A DNA stretch of 19,545 bases from Fidelibacterota bacterium. GTDB lineage: Bacteria; Fidelibacterota; UBA2242; JAFGTP01. The notes below the pieces were generated by a model. That model was given only the letters and a program-made list of their open reading frames with translations, was not told where the DNA came from and did not search any database. The translations under genes were made by a program, and so were the position numbers. Positions 6,875 to 14,430 of this stretch are shown here, piece after piece (within the stretch, counting starts at the first letter, position 1; each line of letters starts with the position of its first letter). Location of the stretch: positions 1-19,545 of the forward strand of contig JAIPHI010000027.1 of NCBI GenBank assembly GCA_021735285.1, written 5' to 3'.

Positions 6875-6922
6875 CAGCCCATTGAGGGCTTCGAATAAAA
6901 ACACAACTAGGGCTAGTTGTGC
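6875..6922 (+). repeat. Stand-alone twin-hairpin core (REP-like)
   Basis: Hairpin 1 is agccc-attga-gggct (6876-6890). Hairpin 2 has perfect 8-bp arms CACAACTA and TAGTTGTG around GGGC (6902-6921). The same two hairpins in the same order and spacing sit inside every full TIR element and inside the element at 17534-17931. Here they have no TIR ends around them. The layout resembles REP-type palindromic repeats. Confidence 0.75.
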
Positions 6923-7038
6923 TTCATGGCATTTATCAAAAAAGATATTATTAATAAACAATATTTTAAAGTGTATTATGACTGTTTTCCGGAGCGGCAG
7001 TAAAATTATGGGCGATTTTATACATTACTATCTGATAA

Positions 7039-7199
7039 TATAGCGATTTGCAAAAGTTTTGTCCGATGTAGCATAACTATCCTTAGTTGTGGATTTTCCT
7101 GAAGCCTTCAATAGGCTGAAGGGAAAGATAGATTTAAATGGTATTTATGATAAATTATATCTATTATTTTATAAGACAACTTATATGAAAATCTCTATA
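7039..7199 (-). repeat. 160-bp TIR element (MITE-like), copy 6
   Basis: A 161-bp copy in reverse orientation, starting tatagcgatttgcaaaag and ending atgaaaatctctata. The right end has one change in the terminal motif (tctctata instead of tcgctata). The core hairpins are intact in reverse order. It lies between the terminator region and the orphan FlgM-like gene. Confidence 0.87.
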
Positions 7200-7747
7200 G
7201 GATCAAAATATTCAATATATCTAAAAAGTGGTAGTGTGTTAACAATTTTTTCTATGACATTTTTAAACAAAATTATGGTTGAAATAATTTTATAAATTTT
7301 TGTTTTTATAACAGAATATAAAATACTCAATCTGAAAAAAATATTCCGGATGATAAAATTCTGAATCATCATTATTTATGAATTTTGTTATTATTTATCA
7401 AAATTTATAAAGCTAATAGAAATAGAATAATTAATTAAATTATGATGGATTCTTACCGAGTTTATTTATAGGTCTTTGGAAATTGTAAATAATTCTGATG
7501 AATAAATCTTTAAGGAGTTAAACAGGTTAGTTTGAGAATCTAAATAATAGTTCGATGAATGTAATTATCAGAGGAGAAATTTTACGAGTCTCAGTATTTT
7601 ATAAGACATAGTAAAAGAGGTGAAATCAATATTATATTGATCGAAAATAAAATATCATATACTTTTGATATATGTATAAATCCTGTTTATATTACAAAAG
7701 TTTAGATAAGGTAATGATAGACACTATTTTGATAAAAGGAATCCAAA

Positions 7748-7963
7748 ATGGGTACTTCTGCTAATATTGAAGAATACATTGAAGAACAGGCTAATGAAAA
7801 AGATATCCGTCCTGATAATTGGGTAGATTTTCTGGAATATGTCAGTTTATTAGATAGAAGTACAATCATACAAATCCATAAAAATATAGAAAATGGCTTT
7901 TATGATGATCCCCTGATTTTTGATATAATAGTGCATGCAATTATTGAACAATCATTCCATTAA
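7748..7963 (+). CDS. Orphan small protein with a FlgM-like C-terminal motif
   Basis: A 71-aa acidic protein. Residues 43-65 (IHKNIENGFYDDP, then LIFDIIVHAI) align closely with two segments of the FlgM-like protein at 16726: IKENYYDDPEVIDSIVDSL and IDQNKYDNEEVLDSIVDRL. This helix-turn-helix-like pattern, with a Tyr-Asp pair followed by an amphipathic helix, resembles the sigma-28-binding C-terminal region of FlgM. The upstream DQVQISS motif of FlgM is absent. It may be a truncated anti-sigma factor or a competitor of the full-length one; both are inference. The ribosome site aaagga is 8 nt before ATG. It stands alone between two repeats with no clear promoter. The relationship to the 16726 gene is the strongest reason to accept it as real. 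Confidence 0.68.
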   Translation: MGTSANIEEYIEEQANEKDIRPDNWVDFLEYVSLLDRSTIIQIHKNIENGFYDDPLIFDIIVHAIIEQSFH

Positions 7964-7979
7964 TGATTTGAGTGTAGTA

Positions 7980-8141
7980 TAATAGTGATTTGCAAAAGTT
8001 TTGTGTGATGTAGCATAACTATCCTTAGCTACGGGTTTTCCTGAAGCCTTCAATAGGCTGAAGGGAAAAATAGGTTCCACTAGTATTTTTAATAAATTAT
8101 ATCTATCGTTTTATAAAACAACTTATTTGAAAATCGCTATA
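7980..8141 (-). repeat. 160-bp TIR element (MITE-like), copy 7
   Basis: A reverse-orientation copy of about 162 bp. The left end is slightly changed (aatagtgatttgcaaaag) and the right end gaaaatcgctata is intact. The core reads tagcataactatccttagct, then gaagccttcaataggctg. It lies between the 7748 gene (16 bp away) and the sulfotransferase stop codon (55 bp away), so it occupies the convergent gap and could act as a hairpin at both 3-prime ends. Confidence 0.86.
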
Positions 8142-8196
8142 ATAAATGTTTTATATGTTTAAACATTAAAAAAATATTTAAAAAGTAAAAAAATCA

Positions 8197-8958
8197 TCAC
8201 CATGGTAGCCCTAAGTGCTGCATTGTATCGCTAACTTTATTTTTTACATATTGGTAGTCTTCATCTGTAAATTTTTCTTTATGCCCGCCCACAACACCTT
8301 TACCTTTATGAATTACATTTTCATGCAATCCCGGACGAACAGGATCATCTATAGGTTGATCTAGAATTGCACTTATTTTTTTTACTGTATTGTCAAAATC
8401 TAAATTTAATTCTCTATATTTAATTAGTGTGATATTTTCATTTATTCGGGCGTAATTATACCAGGATTCAACATGGTCTTGCCAGCGATTTAACATATCA
8501 GGGACCTGTTCTTTTTGGTATCTTAGAATTCCTCCTCGGGGAGCCGATCGGATAAAATCTCCCACAGAGGCGACTCGAGGTCCTTCATCCCAATCAAAAT
8601 GTTTAATTAGTCGGAAAAAACTAGCCATTGTATCTCTTGGATCCCGATAAATATAAAATATATGAAATTGGTCAACTAAGTATTTTATAATTTTAGAAAA
8701 AAAAGAAAAGTGATGATGAGATTTTACTATATTTAAGATTGGTTTATTGTGCAATTTTTTGAAAAAATTTAATACGGCTTGAGCAGAATGAAAATTGATA
8801 CCCAGCTCAAAGTCAAAATTAATCCAGGGACGGGAAATGTATGCAAAATTTTTATCCAGAGTGTTCATCAGAAAATGGGTGCCCGATCGTTCATGGCTAA
8901 CTACCATTGCTTTCTTTATTGGCTGCGAAGCTAATTTTAGATGATTTGATTTGGCCAT
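8197..8958 (-). CDS. PAPS-dependent sulfotransferase
   Basis: A 253-aa cytosolic-type sulfotransferase, expected to move a sulfuryl group from PAPS to a hydroxyl acceptor. The 5-prime-phosphosulfate loop is SHERSGTHFL (residues 21-30) and the 3-prime-phosphate site is YIYRDPRDTMASFF (102-115). A HKGKGVVGGHK segment (217-227) corresponds to the RKGxxGDW-like PAPS-binding end motif, with the Trp replaced. The length is normal for the family. It starts 7 nt after the stop codon of the TPR-glycosyltransferase gene, so the two almost certainly form one operon read right to left. Only a weak ribosome site (gagaat) precedes ATG, suggesting coupling to the upstream gene. Two consecutive TGA codons end the gene. 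The acceptor is unknown; a glycan made by the neighbouring protein, possibly on flagellin, is an inference from context. Confidence 0.87.
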   Translation of the reverse strand: MAKSNHLKLASQPIKKAMVVSHERSGTHFLMNTLDKNFAYISRPWINFDFELGINFHSAQAVLNFFKKLHNKPILNIVKSHHHFSFFSKIIKYLVDQFHIFYIYRDPRDTMASFFRLIKHFDWDEGPRVASVGDFIRSAPRGGILRYQKEQVPDMLNRWQDHVESWYNYARINENITLIKYRELNLDFDNTVKKISAILDQPIDDPVRPGLHENVIHKGKGVVGGHKEKFTDEDYQYVKNKVSDTMQHLGLPW

Positions 8959-8965
8959 ATTATTC

Positions 8966-11900
8966 TCATTTATTTATTTTATTTAGAAGTTTTCCGTGAA
9001 GCTGTTTAAAAACTGAATCCCAATCCCCTGAGGAGCTTTGACGAAATAATGTAGCCGTCGGATACCAGGTGGTACTTTTTTGATCTTGCATCCAACGCCA
9101 ATCAGCGTTGCGGGGAAGTAATATCCAGGTTTCTTTGCCAATTGCTCCTGCTAAGTGGGCTACTGCTGTATCAACTGCAATAACTAGGTCTAATTTCGTG
9201 ATTATACTCGCAGATTTCATAAAATCAGTTAAATAAGAACTTAAGTCAATCGTATTAATTCTATTATGAATAGTTTCTAATTCCTTGTTTTGAGGAGCTT
9301 TCTGCAAACTATAAAAAGTGACCTTATTTACATCAAAAAGAACTTTAAAGTTTGATAAAGGACAAGACCTCTGATCATCATTTTTGTGTAATGGTGAGCC
9401 AGCCCAAACAAATCCAACCCGCATATTACCATCATCACTAATAAGAGAAGAGTCCTCCTTCGGACCATGTGCTATATTTATATATGAAGAATCAGGGGTA
9501 ATATCATTGACAGTAATATTCAAAATATTTGGTAAGCTCATTAAAGGACAGTGCAGATCAAACTCCGGTAAATCTGAGCTTCCAGTAATAACCTTGTCCA
9601 CACCTTTTATAGTTTGCATTAAATTTTTTAAGGTTCGGGGAACCTGCAAAATAATCTTTTTAAATTTTTCCTGAGCCAGTCTTATGAAACGGGCGAACTG
9701 AATTGTATCACCGAAACCCTGTTCATGCCAGATTAATAGAGTTTTATCCTTTCGGACAGCCCCATGCCATCTTTTTTGAGGATAATTTTTCTGAATTACT
9801 TGAAAATCTTTTTTCTTCCAGCGCCATTCATATTCCTGCCAGCCCGCATTAAAATTACCCATTGTTAATAGTGTTAGAGCTCGATTCCAGTGGGCTTCTA
9901 TATGATCAGGATTAAATTCTAAAGCCTGGTTTAAATGCTCGATAGACTTTTTAAATTTTCTCAAATTATAATATGTAGATCCCAGATTAGCATGAGCTTC
10001 GGCTGAAAGTGGGTCCAAATCCAATACTCTATTATAACAATCCAAAGCATTTTGGTATTGATGAGTACGATTGTATATATTACCTAAAGTAATTAAAGCA
10101 TAAGTGTTTTCAGGTTCGAGCTGCAGCGCTTTTTTGACCAGCTTTTTAGCGCTGCTAAATTTAGCTTGCTCTAAATATATAGCTCCGGCATTATTCAGTG
10201 CGGGTGGAAAATCAGGCTTTTTAAGCAGTACTTTTTCATAAAATATAAGTGCTTCTTGTAAGTTATCCTGCTTGTGATACATTTGACCAAGGTTAAAATA
10301 ACCACGATAGTAATTTTTATTATTTTTAATAGCCTGTTTATAAAGATTTTTAGCTCTAGCATACTTTCCCAAATTTTTATAAATATTGGCCAAATTATTG
10401 TATATCTCCGATGAGTTTGGATTAATCTTTATTGCCTGGTGTAAATATTTTTGGGCTATAGATAAATTGTCAAGTTGTTTATATGCTAGCCCTAACATAT
10501 TATATATATTTGAATTATTGGAATTCAACTTAAGGGCATTTTGCAAGAAAGAAATAGATTTTGGATAATCTTTTTTATTATAATAGCATTTACCAAGATA
10601 GTAATTTGTTTCCCAGGAATCACTCTCTAATCTGTGAGCTTTCTTCAGGTAGAATATAGCTTTGTGGATATTATTTCTTTGTAATTCTATCTTACCTAAA
10701 ACAATATAGGGTGACAATAATTTTGTATTATTACTGATTGCCTGTAATAAAGCTTCTTCGGCTTTGCTGAACTTACCTAATTCGTAATAATTACGGCCTA
10801 AATCTGTATAATAATCCGCTTGATGGGGGTTAATTTCAATTGCTTGTTTTAAAAATTTTATTGCCTGAGGATAAAATTTTTGTCTGTTTCTAATACAGGC
10901 TAATAAATAGTTATGGTAGTCATCATCCTTTGCTTGCTTTAATAGCTTTTGGAGGTTCTCTTCTGCCTGTTTTAATTTCCCATTATGAATTAATTCCTCG
11001 ATTTTTGAGGAACTTTTTTTATCTGAGATTTTTCTTTTTTCTAGCTTGGCCCGAATTTGTTGGAATACCTGCTTCCAGTCACCGGGCTTTTCCTGTCGGA
11101 ATAGTCTCATTGTCGGATACCAGGGGGTGTCCTGGCGATCAAGCATCCAGCGCCAGTCAGGATAAAAAGGTAGTAGCAGCCAGACTGCCTGTCCCAGTGC
11201 TCCGGCCAGATGGGCAACGGAAGTGTCAACTGAAATTACCAGGTCCATTTTTTTAATAATAGCAGCGGTGTCGGCAAAATCATTGATGATCGGGCTCAAA
11301 TTAATAATACTAGTTGAAGATTTATTTTGCAATTCGGTATTAGGCTCCCCTTTCTGAATACTAAAAAGTTGAGTACCTGAGATTGTGGTTAAATTTTCAA
11401 AATGCTCTAATTGACAAGAACGACGATGGTCATCCTGATATTTTTTGTTACCGGCCCAGGCAAATGCTATATTGTATGATTTATCCTTAGTGTCTATAGA
11501 ATTATTAATTTTCTGCTGAGTTTTTTTATCAGGTTTAAGATAGGGAACTGTGTTTGGAATTGTCTCTTCATTAGTTTTAAAAACGCGAGGTAAGCTTAAC
11601 ATTGGTAGGTGATAGTCAAAATCAGAATTAGGATCATCTTTATCAATTATTGTATCTATCCCGGAAATGGATTTAAACAGCTTTATTAAACTGGACTGAC
11701 ATTCTATTATTAATTTTCCCACCCGTTTTTTTACAAGCGGAGCATACCTTATAAACTGAATTGAATCTCCCAGCCCCTGCTCAGCCCATAATAGTAATTT
11801 TTTGTCTTTTATAGTCTCTCCCCGCCATTGAGGGACTTCAAAATTGCGTTTGTGCTGGCCTTGCAATTTCCAGCGATATTCATATTCCTTCCAGCCTTTT

Positions 11901-12685
11901 TTAAATTTTCCCAATAATAAATATAATAGGGAGCGGGAAAAAATTGCTTCGTAATAGTTTGGCTCTAATTCTATCGCTTTGTTATAATAATTAAGAGCAG
12001 ACTTAAAATCACCCTTGCTCTGGAGGACATTAGCAAGATTGCCGTAAAAGCGCACAAAATCTTTATTCTTTGTGATTCCTTTTCTGAAAATAGCTTCAGA
12101 TTTATCTAAGAAGCCTGCCTTTTTATATGTTAATCCGAGTCTATTATAAGCTTCCATATAATCAGGAAAAGATTCTATTAAATATTTGAGAATATTAATT
12201 GCCTTTTTAAAATTATTCCTATTTTCCAGTATAATAGCAATATTTAAATAGACATCAGGAACATTGGGATTTAATTCACTGGCAATTTTATAGCTATTCA
12301 AAGCCAGGCCTGGCTTGCCGATCTTGTGTAATGTATTAGCCAAATTATAATAGGCATTGAAATAGTCATTTTTTAGTTTTATGGCTTTTTTGAAATTTTC
12401 TATCGCTGCATTATACTGATTATTTTGATCGAGTATAAGCCCTATTTCATTATATAATTGAGGGGCATCGTTATTGATTTTAAGGGCTTTATCAAGATAT
12501 TTATGAGCCTCCATAAATTTATTCTGCTTACGCGCACTTATCGCTAATAAATGCAGCAGGCGCCAATCACCTGGTAGTTGGTCACAGAAAGAGTGAATGA
12601 TTTGTTCCGCCTCTGTATATTTACGATTCTGAATTAGTTTTTTACTTTTTTCTAATACTTTGCTAATTGTCATTTGGTTTGTCAT
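8966..12685 (-). CDS. Giant TPR protein with two glycosyltransferase-like domains (tandem duplication)
   Basis: A 1239-aa soluble protein with no signal peptide. Layout: TPR repeats (about 8-262); a GT9/heptosyltransferase-like domain (about 264-546) with EQGLGDSIQF (302-311), AFAWAGN (407-413) and ISVDTSVAHLAGALG (484-498); a second TPR array (about 560-945); and a second GT-like domain (about 948-1235) with EQGFGDTIQF (988-997), GFVWAGS (1091-1097) and AVDTAVAHLAGAIG (1170-1183). Each GT-like domain ends in a DWRWM, TTWYPT or TPWYPT, LFRQ, GDW pattern. Proteins with one such module are common near flagellar and surface-polysaccharide loci; two in one chain is unusual. The VDT-VAHLAG motif is typical of nucleotide-sugar-binding GT-B folds. 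TPRs would hold the protein acceptor, as in OGT-like enzymes. First gene of an operon with the sulfotransferase. No good ribosome site is visible at Met1 or Met5. Substrate unknown. Confidence 0.88.
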   Translation of the reverse strand: MTNQMTISKVLEKSKKLIQNRKYTEAEQIIHSFCDQLPGDWRLLHLLAISARKQNKFMEAHKYLDKALKINNDAPQLYNEIGLILDQNNQYNAAIENFKKAIKLKNDYFNAYYNLANTLHKIGKPGLALNSYKIASELNPNVPDVYLNIAIILENRNNFKKAINILKYLIESFPDYMEAYNRLGLTYKKAGFLDKSEAIFRKGITKNKDFVRFYGNLANVLQSKGDFKSALNYYNKAIELEPNYYEAIFSRSLLYLLLGKFKKGWKEYEYRWKLQGQHKRNFEVPQWRGETIKDKKLLLWAEQGLGDSIQFIRYAPLVKKRVGKLIIECQSSLIKLFKSISGIDTIIDKDDPNSDFDYHLPMLSLPRVFKTNEETIPNTVPYLKPDKKTQQKINNSIDTKDKSYNIAFAWAGNKKYQDDHRRSCQLEHFENLTTISGTQLFSIQKGEPNTELQNKSSTSIINLSPIINDFADTAAIIKKMDLVISVDTSVAHLAGALGQAVWLLLPFYPDWRWMLDRQDTPWYPTMRLFRQEKPGDWKQVFQQIRAKLEKRKISDKKSSSKIEELIHNGKLKQAEENLQKLLKQAKDDDYHNYLLACIRNRQKFYPQAIKFLKQAIEINPHQADYYTDLGRNYYELGKFSKAEEALLQAISNNTKLLSPYIVLGKIELQRNNIHKAIFYLKKAHRLESDSWETNYYLGKCYYNKKDYPKSISFLQNALKLNSNNSNIYNMLGLAYKQLDNLSIAQKYLHQAIKINPNSSEIYNNLANIYKNLGKYARAKNLYKQAIKNNKNYYRGYFNLGQMYHKQDNLQEALIFYEKVLLKKPDFPPALNNAGAIYLEQAKFSSAKKLVKKALQLEPENTYALITLGNIYNRTHQYQNALDCYNRVLDLDPLSAEAHANLGSTYYNLRKFKKSIEHLNQALEFNPDHIEAHWNRALTLLTMGNFNAGWQEYEWRWKKKDFQVIQKNYPQKRWHGAVRKDKTLLIWHEQGFGDTIQFARFIRLAQEKFKKIILQVPRTLKNLMQTIKGVDKVITGSSDLPEFDLHCPLMSLPNILNITVNDITPDSSYINIAHGPKEDSSLISDDGNMRVGFVWAGSPLHKNDDQRSCPLSNFKVLFDVNKVTFYSLQKAPQNKELETIHNRINTIDLSSYLTDFMKSASIITKLDLVIAVDTAVAHLAGAIGKETWILLPRNADWRWMQDQKSTTWYPTATLFRQSSSGDWDSVFKQLHGKLLNKINK

Positions 12686-12920
12686 AAATAATTAAAGTCA
12701 AAATCAGTTACATAATATTAACACTAAAGATTTACAAAAATTAGACCATCTTAAATTATGGTTATTATTATTCGAATTTTATTAAGATTGTAGGATTTTA
12801 TCATATGTTATCATATTCTCAAAAAAATAGTATTATTTTGCTTAACGATGGCCGATTTTATCAAATTTGATTAAATATTTTAAAATGTAATTCAGATTGT
12901 TGCTCATTAAGCCCTAAAAA

Positions 12921-12947
12921 TAAAATAGTGCTAAGAAAAACCGATAT
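12921..12947 (+). promoter_or_regulatory. Sigma-28 (FliA/SigD-type) promoter for flagellin 2
   Basis: TAAA (12921-12924), 15 bp, then ACCGATAT (12940-12947) fits the sigma-28 pattern TAAA-N15-GCCGATAT. The minus-35 box is shorter than at flagellin 1 (only TAAA is conserved). It predicts a leader of about 110 nt. Confidence 0.78.
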
Positions 12948-13029
12948 AATTAAATGAGAGTTTTGGTAGTTTTTTGATAATTGGAATCGAAAGAAAGAAA
13001 AGTGAAAATGCTAAAGATGTAAATTTTTA

Positions 13030-13059
13030 GGCATGGAAAGCCAAATTTAACACGGAGGT
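13030..13059 (+). promoter_or_regulatory. Flagellin-2 leader: putative CsrA-type double GGA site
   Basis: A small hairpin ggc-atggaaa-gcc (13030-13042) exposes a GGA in its loop, and AT pairs (ttt/aaa) can extend the stem with a bulge. A second GGA lies in the Shine-Dalgarno sequence cacggaggt (13051-13059). The two GGAs are 19 nt apart, almost as in the flagellin-1 leader. The loop lacks the fuller CARGGAUG match, so this site is weaker. Confidence 0.42.
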
Positions 13060-13064
13060 AAATT

Positions 13065-13898
13065 ATGAGTTTAACACGAATTGCTGCAAATATTCAGGCA
13101 ATGAATTCCTTGCAGTCACTTAAAAAAGTAAATAGCAAAATGAATCTTCATCAAACCCGCTTATCTACTGGAAGGAAAATTAATTCTGCTGCTGACGACC
13201 CGGCAGGTTTTGCGCTGGCTCGGGGTCTGGAATCAAGAAGAAGAGGTCTGGACGTGGCCTTACAAAATGTTTCTAATGCAAAAAATATTTTGAATGTTGC
13301 TGAAGGTGGTTATCAAGCACAAATGGATATTTTACAAACAGTCAAAGAGAAGGCAACTCAGGCCGCTGATTATTCATTGTCAAGTGCCCAACGTTCAGCA
13401 ATTGATGATCAGGTTACAGCCCTCTTGAATGAAATTGATGACATTGAAGACGAAACAACTTTTAACGATAATAATCTTATCGATGGAAGTTACAGCGGAA
13501 GCTTTCAAACTGGAGAAAGTTCAAGTGATCAGATCAGTGTTTCTCTGGCCAGTTCGAATTCAGGTTCTATGGGTGCCAGTGGCACAGATGTTAGTTCGGT
13601 CGATCTGACAACTGCTGGTGGTGCAAGTGCTGCTATTGATACTGTCTCTTCTGCTATTGATAGTCTCTCTGGTGCTATCCAGGATATAGGTGAATATACT
13701 GTACGTCTCAATTCCAAAGAAACTTCTCTGTCCACAGCATCAACAAATACAGAAGCGGTAAGAAGTAGTGTTGAAGATGCCGATTTTGCAAAAGAACAAA
13801 TGGAAGTCATGAAATTACAGATTCAACAACAAACTGCTTTATCTAGTTTTTCTCAGGCGAACACATCTCCACAGAGTGTACTTTCTCTGTTTGGATAA
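13065..13898 (+). CDS. fliC: Flagellin 2 (short, Ser/Thr-rich centre)
   Basis: A 277-aa flagellin. D0/D1 signatures: LSTGRKINSAADDPAGFALA (33-52), ALQNVSNAKNILNVAEGG (65-82), and at the C-end STNTEAVRSSVEDADFAKEQ (226-245), finishing PQSVLSLFG. It is collinear with flagellin 1 through both halves. The central segment (about 141-205) differs: it is strongly enriched in Ser and Thr and poor in charge, whereas flagellin 1 is acidic there. Such surface Ser/Thr stretches are the usual place for O-glycans on flagellins (family knowledge); modification here is inference. Start set by the ribosome site ggaggt 6 nt before ATG. A terminator follows directly, so it is monocistronic. Adjacent to fliS and fliD, this is probably the main filament subunit. 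Confidence 0.95.
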   Translation: MSLTRIAANIQAMNSLQSLKKVNSKMNLHQTRLSTGRKINSAADDPAGFALARGLESRRRGLDVALQNVSNAKNILNVAEGGYQAQMDILQTVKEKATQAADYSLSSAQRSAIDDQVTALLNEIDDIEDETTFNDNNLIDGSYSGSFQTGESSSDQISVSLASSNSGSMGASGTDVSSVDLTTAGGASAAIDTVSSAIDSLSGAIQDIGEYTVRLNSKETSLSTASTNTEAVRSSVEDADFAKEQMEVMKLQIQQQTALSSFSQANTSPQSVLSLFG

Positions 13899-13915
13899 GA
13901 GCGCTGAAAAAAATG

Positions 13916-13959
13916 ATTGGGGGTGGGAAATTTTTTCCACCTCCAATTTTTGTATTTTT
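13916..13959 (+). terminator. Rho-independent terminator after flagellin 2
   Basis: The arms ATTGGGGGTGG and CCACCTCCAAT pair over 11 bp with one G-T wobble, around a 10-nt loop, and are followed by ttttgtattttt. It separates the flagellin transcript from the fliS operon. Confidence 0.92.
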
Positions 13960-14076
13960 GATTATTTGATATATTGAAATTGAAAATTTAAAGATACTTA
14001 TACATTTCAAGTATTTATCTCAATGGCATGAATGTTGATATATAATTATCTAAGTAATAAATAGGAGTTTTAAACT

Positions 14077-14421
14077 ATGAATGCTAATCCCTATTTGAAA
14101 CATAGACAGGCAAATACAAAAGGGAAAAAGACTAATCCATATCTAGTCCAAAAAGTTCTAAGTGCAAGTCCCGAAGAACTTATTCTTTATATTTATGATG
14201 CAGCGATTGCAGCTTGTGGAAATTCGGATCAGAGCAAAGCTGCAGAAGCAATCCAAGAACTCATTAATGCCCTAAATTTTGAAAAGAGAACAGTAGCCAA
14301 TACTTTTTACCAGATGTATCAACATATTCTTCATCTTATTCATAATAATAAATTTAATCGGGCCAAGGAACTTATCAGGGAGATCAGAGATACCTGGGCT
14401 CAAGCCATGAAACTGGAATAA
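14077..14421 (+). CDS. fliS: Flagellin export chaperone FliS
   Basis: A 114-aa helical protein that in its family binds the C-terminal D0 helix of flagellin in the cytoplasm, prevents early polymerisation and delivers it to the export gate. The motif NPYLVQKVLSASPEELILYIYD (residues 21-42), followed by AAIAAC, is the classic FliS start of helix 1. The rest is amphipathic helix (ALNFEKRTVANTFYQMY, then HILHLIHNNKFNRAKELI). A preceding NPYLKHRQAN extension of about 20 residues partly repeats the NPYL sequence. Ribosome site taggag is 10 nt before ATG. It opens a run of five more genes with spacing of -1 to 30 bp. A sigma-54-like element (TGGCATG-N4-TTGAT, 14024-14039) lies upstream but its downstream half lacks the expected GC. 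Confidence 0.92.
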   Translation: MNANPYLKHRQANTKGKKTNPYLVQKVLSASPEELILYIYDAAIAACGNSDQSKAAEAIQELINALNFEKRTVANTFYQMYQHILHLIHNNKFNRAKELIREIRDTWAQAMKLE

Positions 14422-14430
14422 GGAGCATAA

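Larger units (their letters stand above)
6813..7747. other. Repeat-bearing intergenic region
   Basis: About 930 bp without a supported gene. It holds a stand-alone twin-hairpin core (6875-6922) and copy 6 of the TIR element (7039-7199). A small inverted repeat, ATCAATA and TATTGAT (7625-7641), lies about 110 bp upstream of the small gene at 7748. The open frame at 7089-7295 lies mostly inside the repeat and is rejected. Confidence 0.5.
12686..13064. other. Divergent control region between TPR-glycosyltransferase and flagellin 2
   Basis: A 379-bp AT-rich region holding the upstream regions of two divergent genes. The flagellin side has a clear sigma-28 promoter (12921-12947) and a structured leader (13030-13059). 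On the TPR side no convincing promoter or ribosome site is seen. Confidence 0.6.

Noticed and set aside
7089..7295. A 68-codon open frame
   Set aside because: More than half of it is TIR element copy 6; the same frame is broken in other copies.
2214..8141. CRISPR array
   Set aside because: The repeats are about 160 bp long, irregularly spaced by hundreds to thousands of bases, in both orientations and with terminal inverted repeats; no cas genes are present.
10930..11256. A 108-codon plus-strand open frame
   Set aside because: Antisense within the first GT-like domain to linker region of the 1239-aa protein; no ribosome site.
14024..14039. Sigma-54 promoter before fliS
   Set aside because: TGGCATG is good, but the second half reads TTGAT, without the GC dinucleotide normally required at -12.
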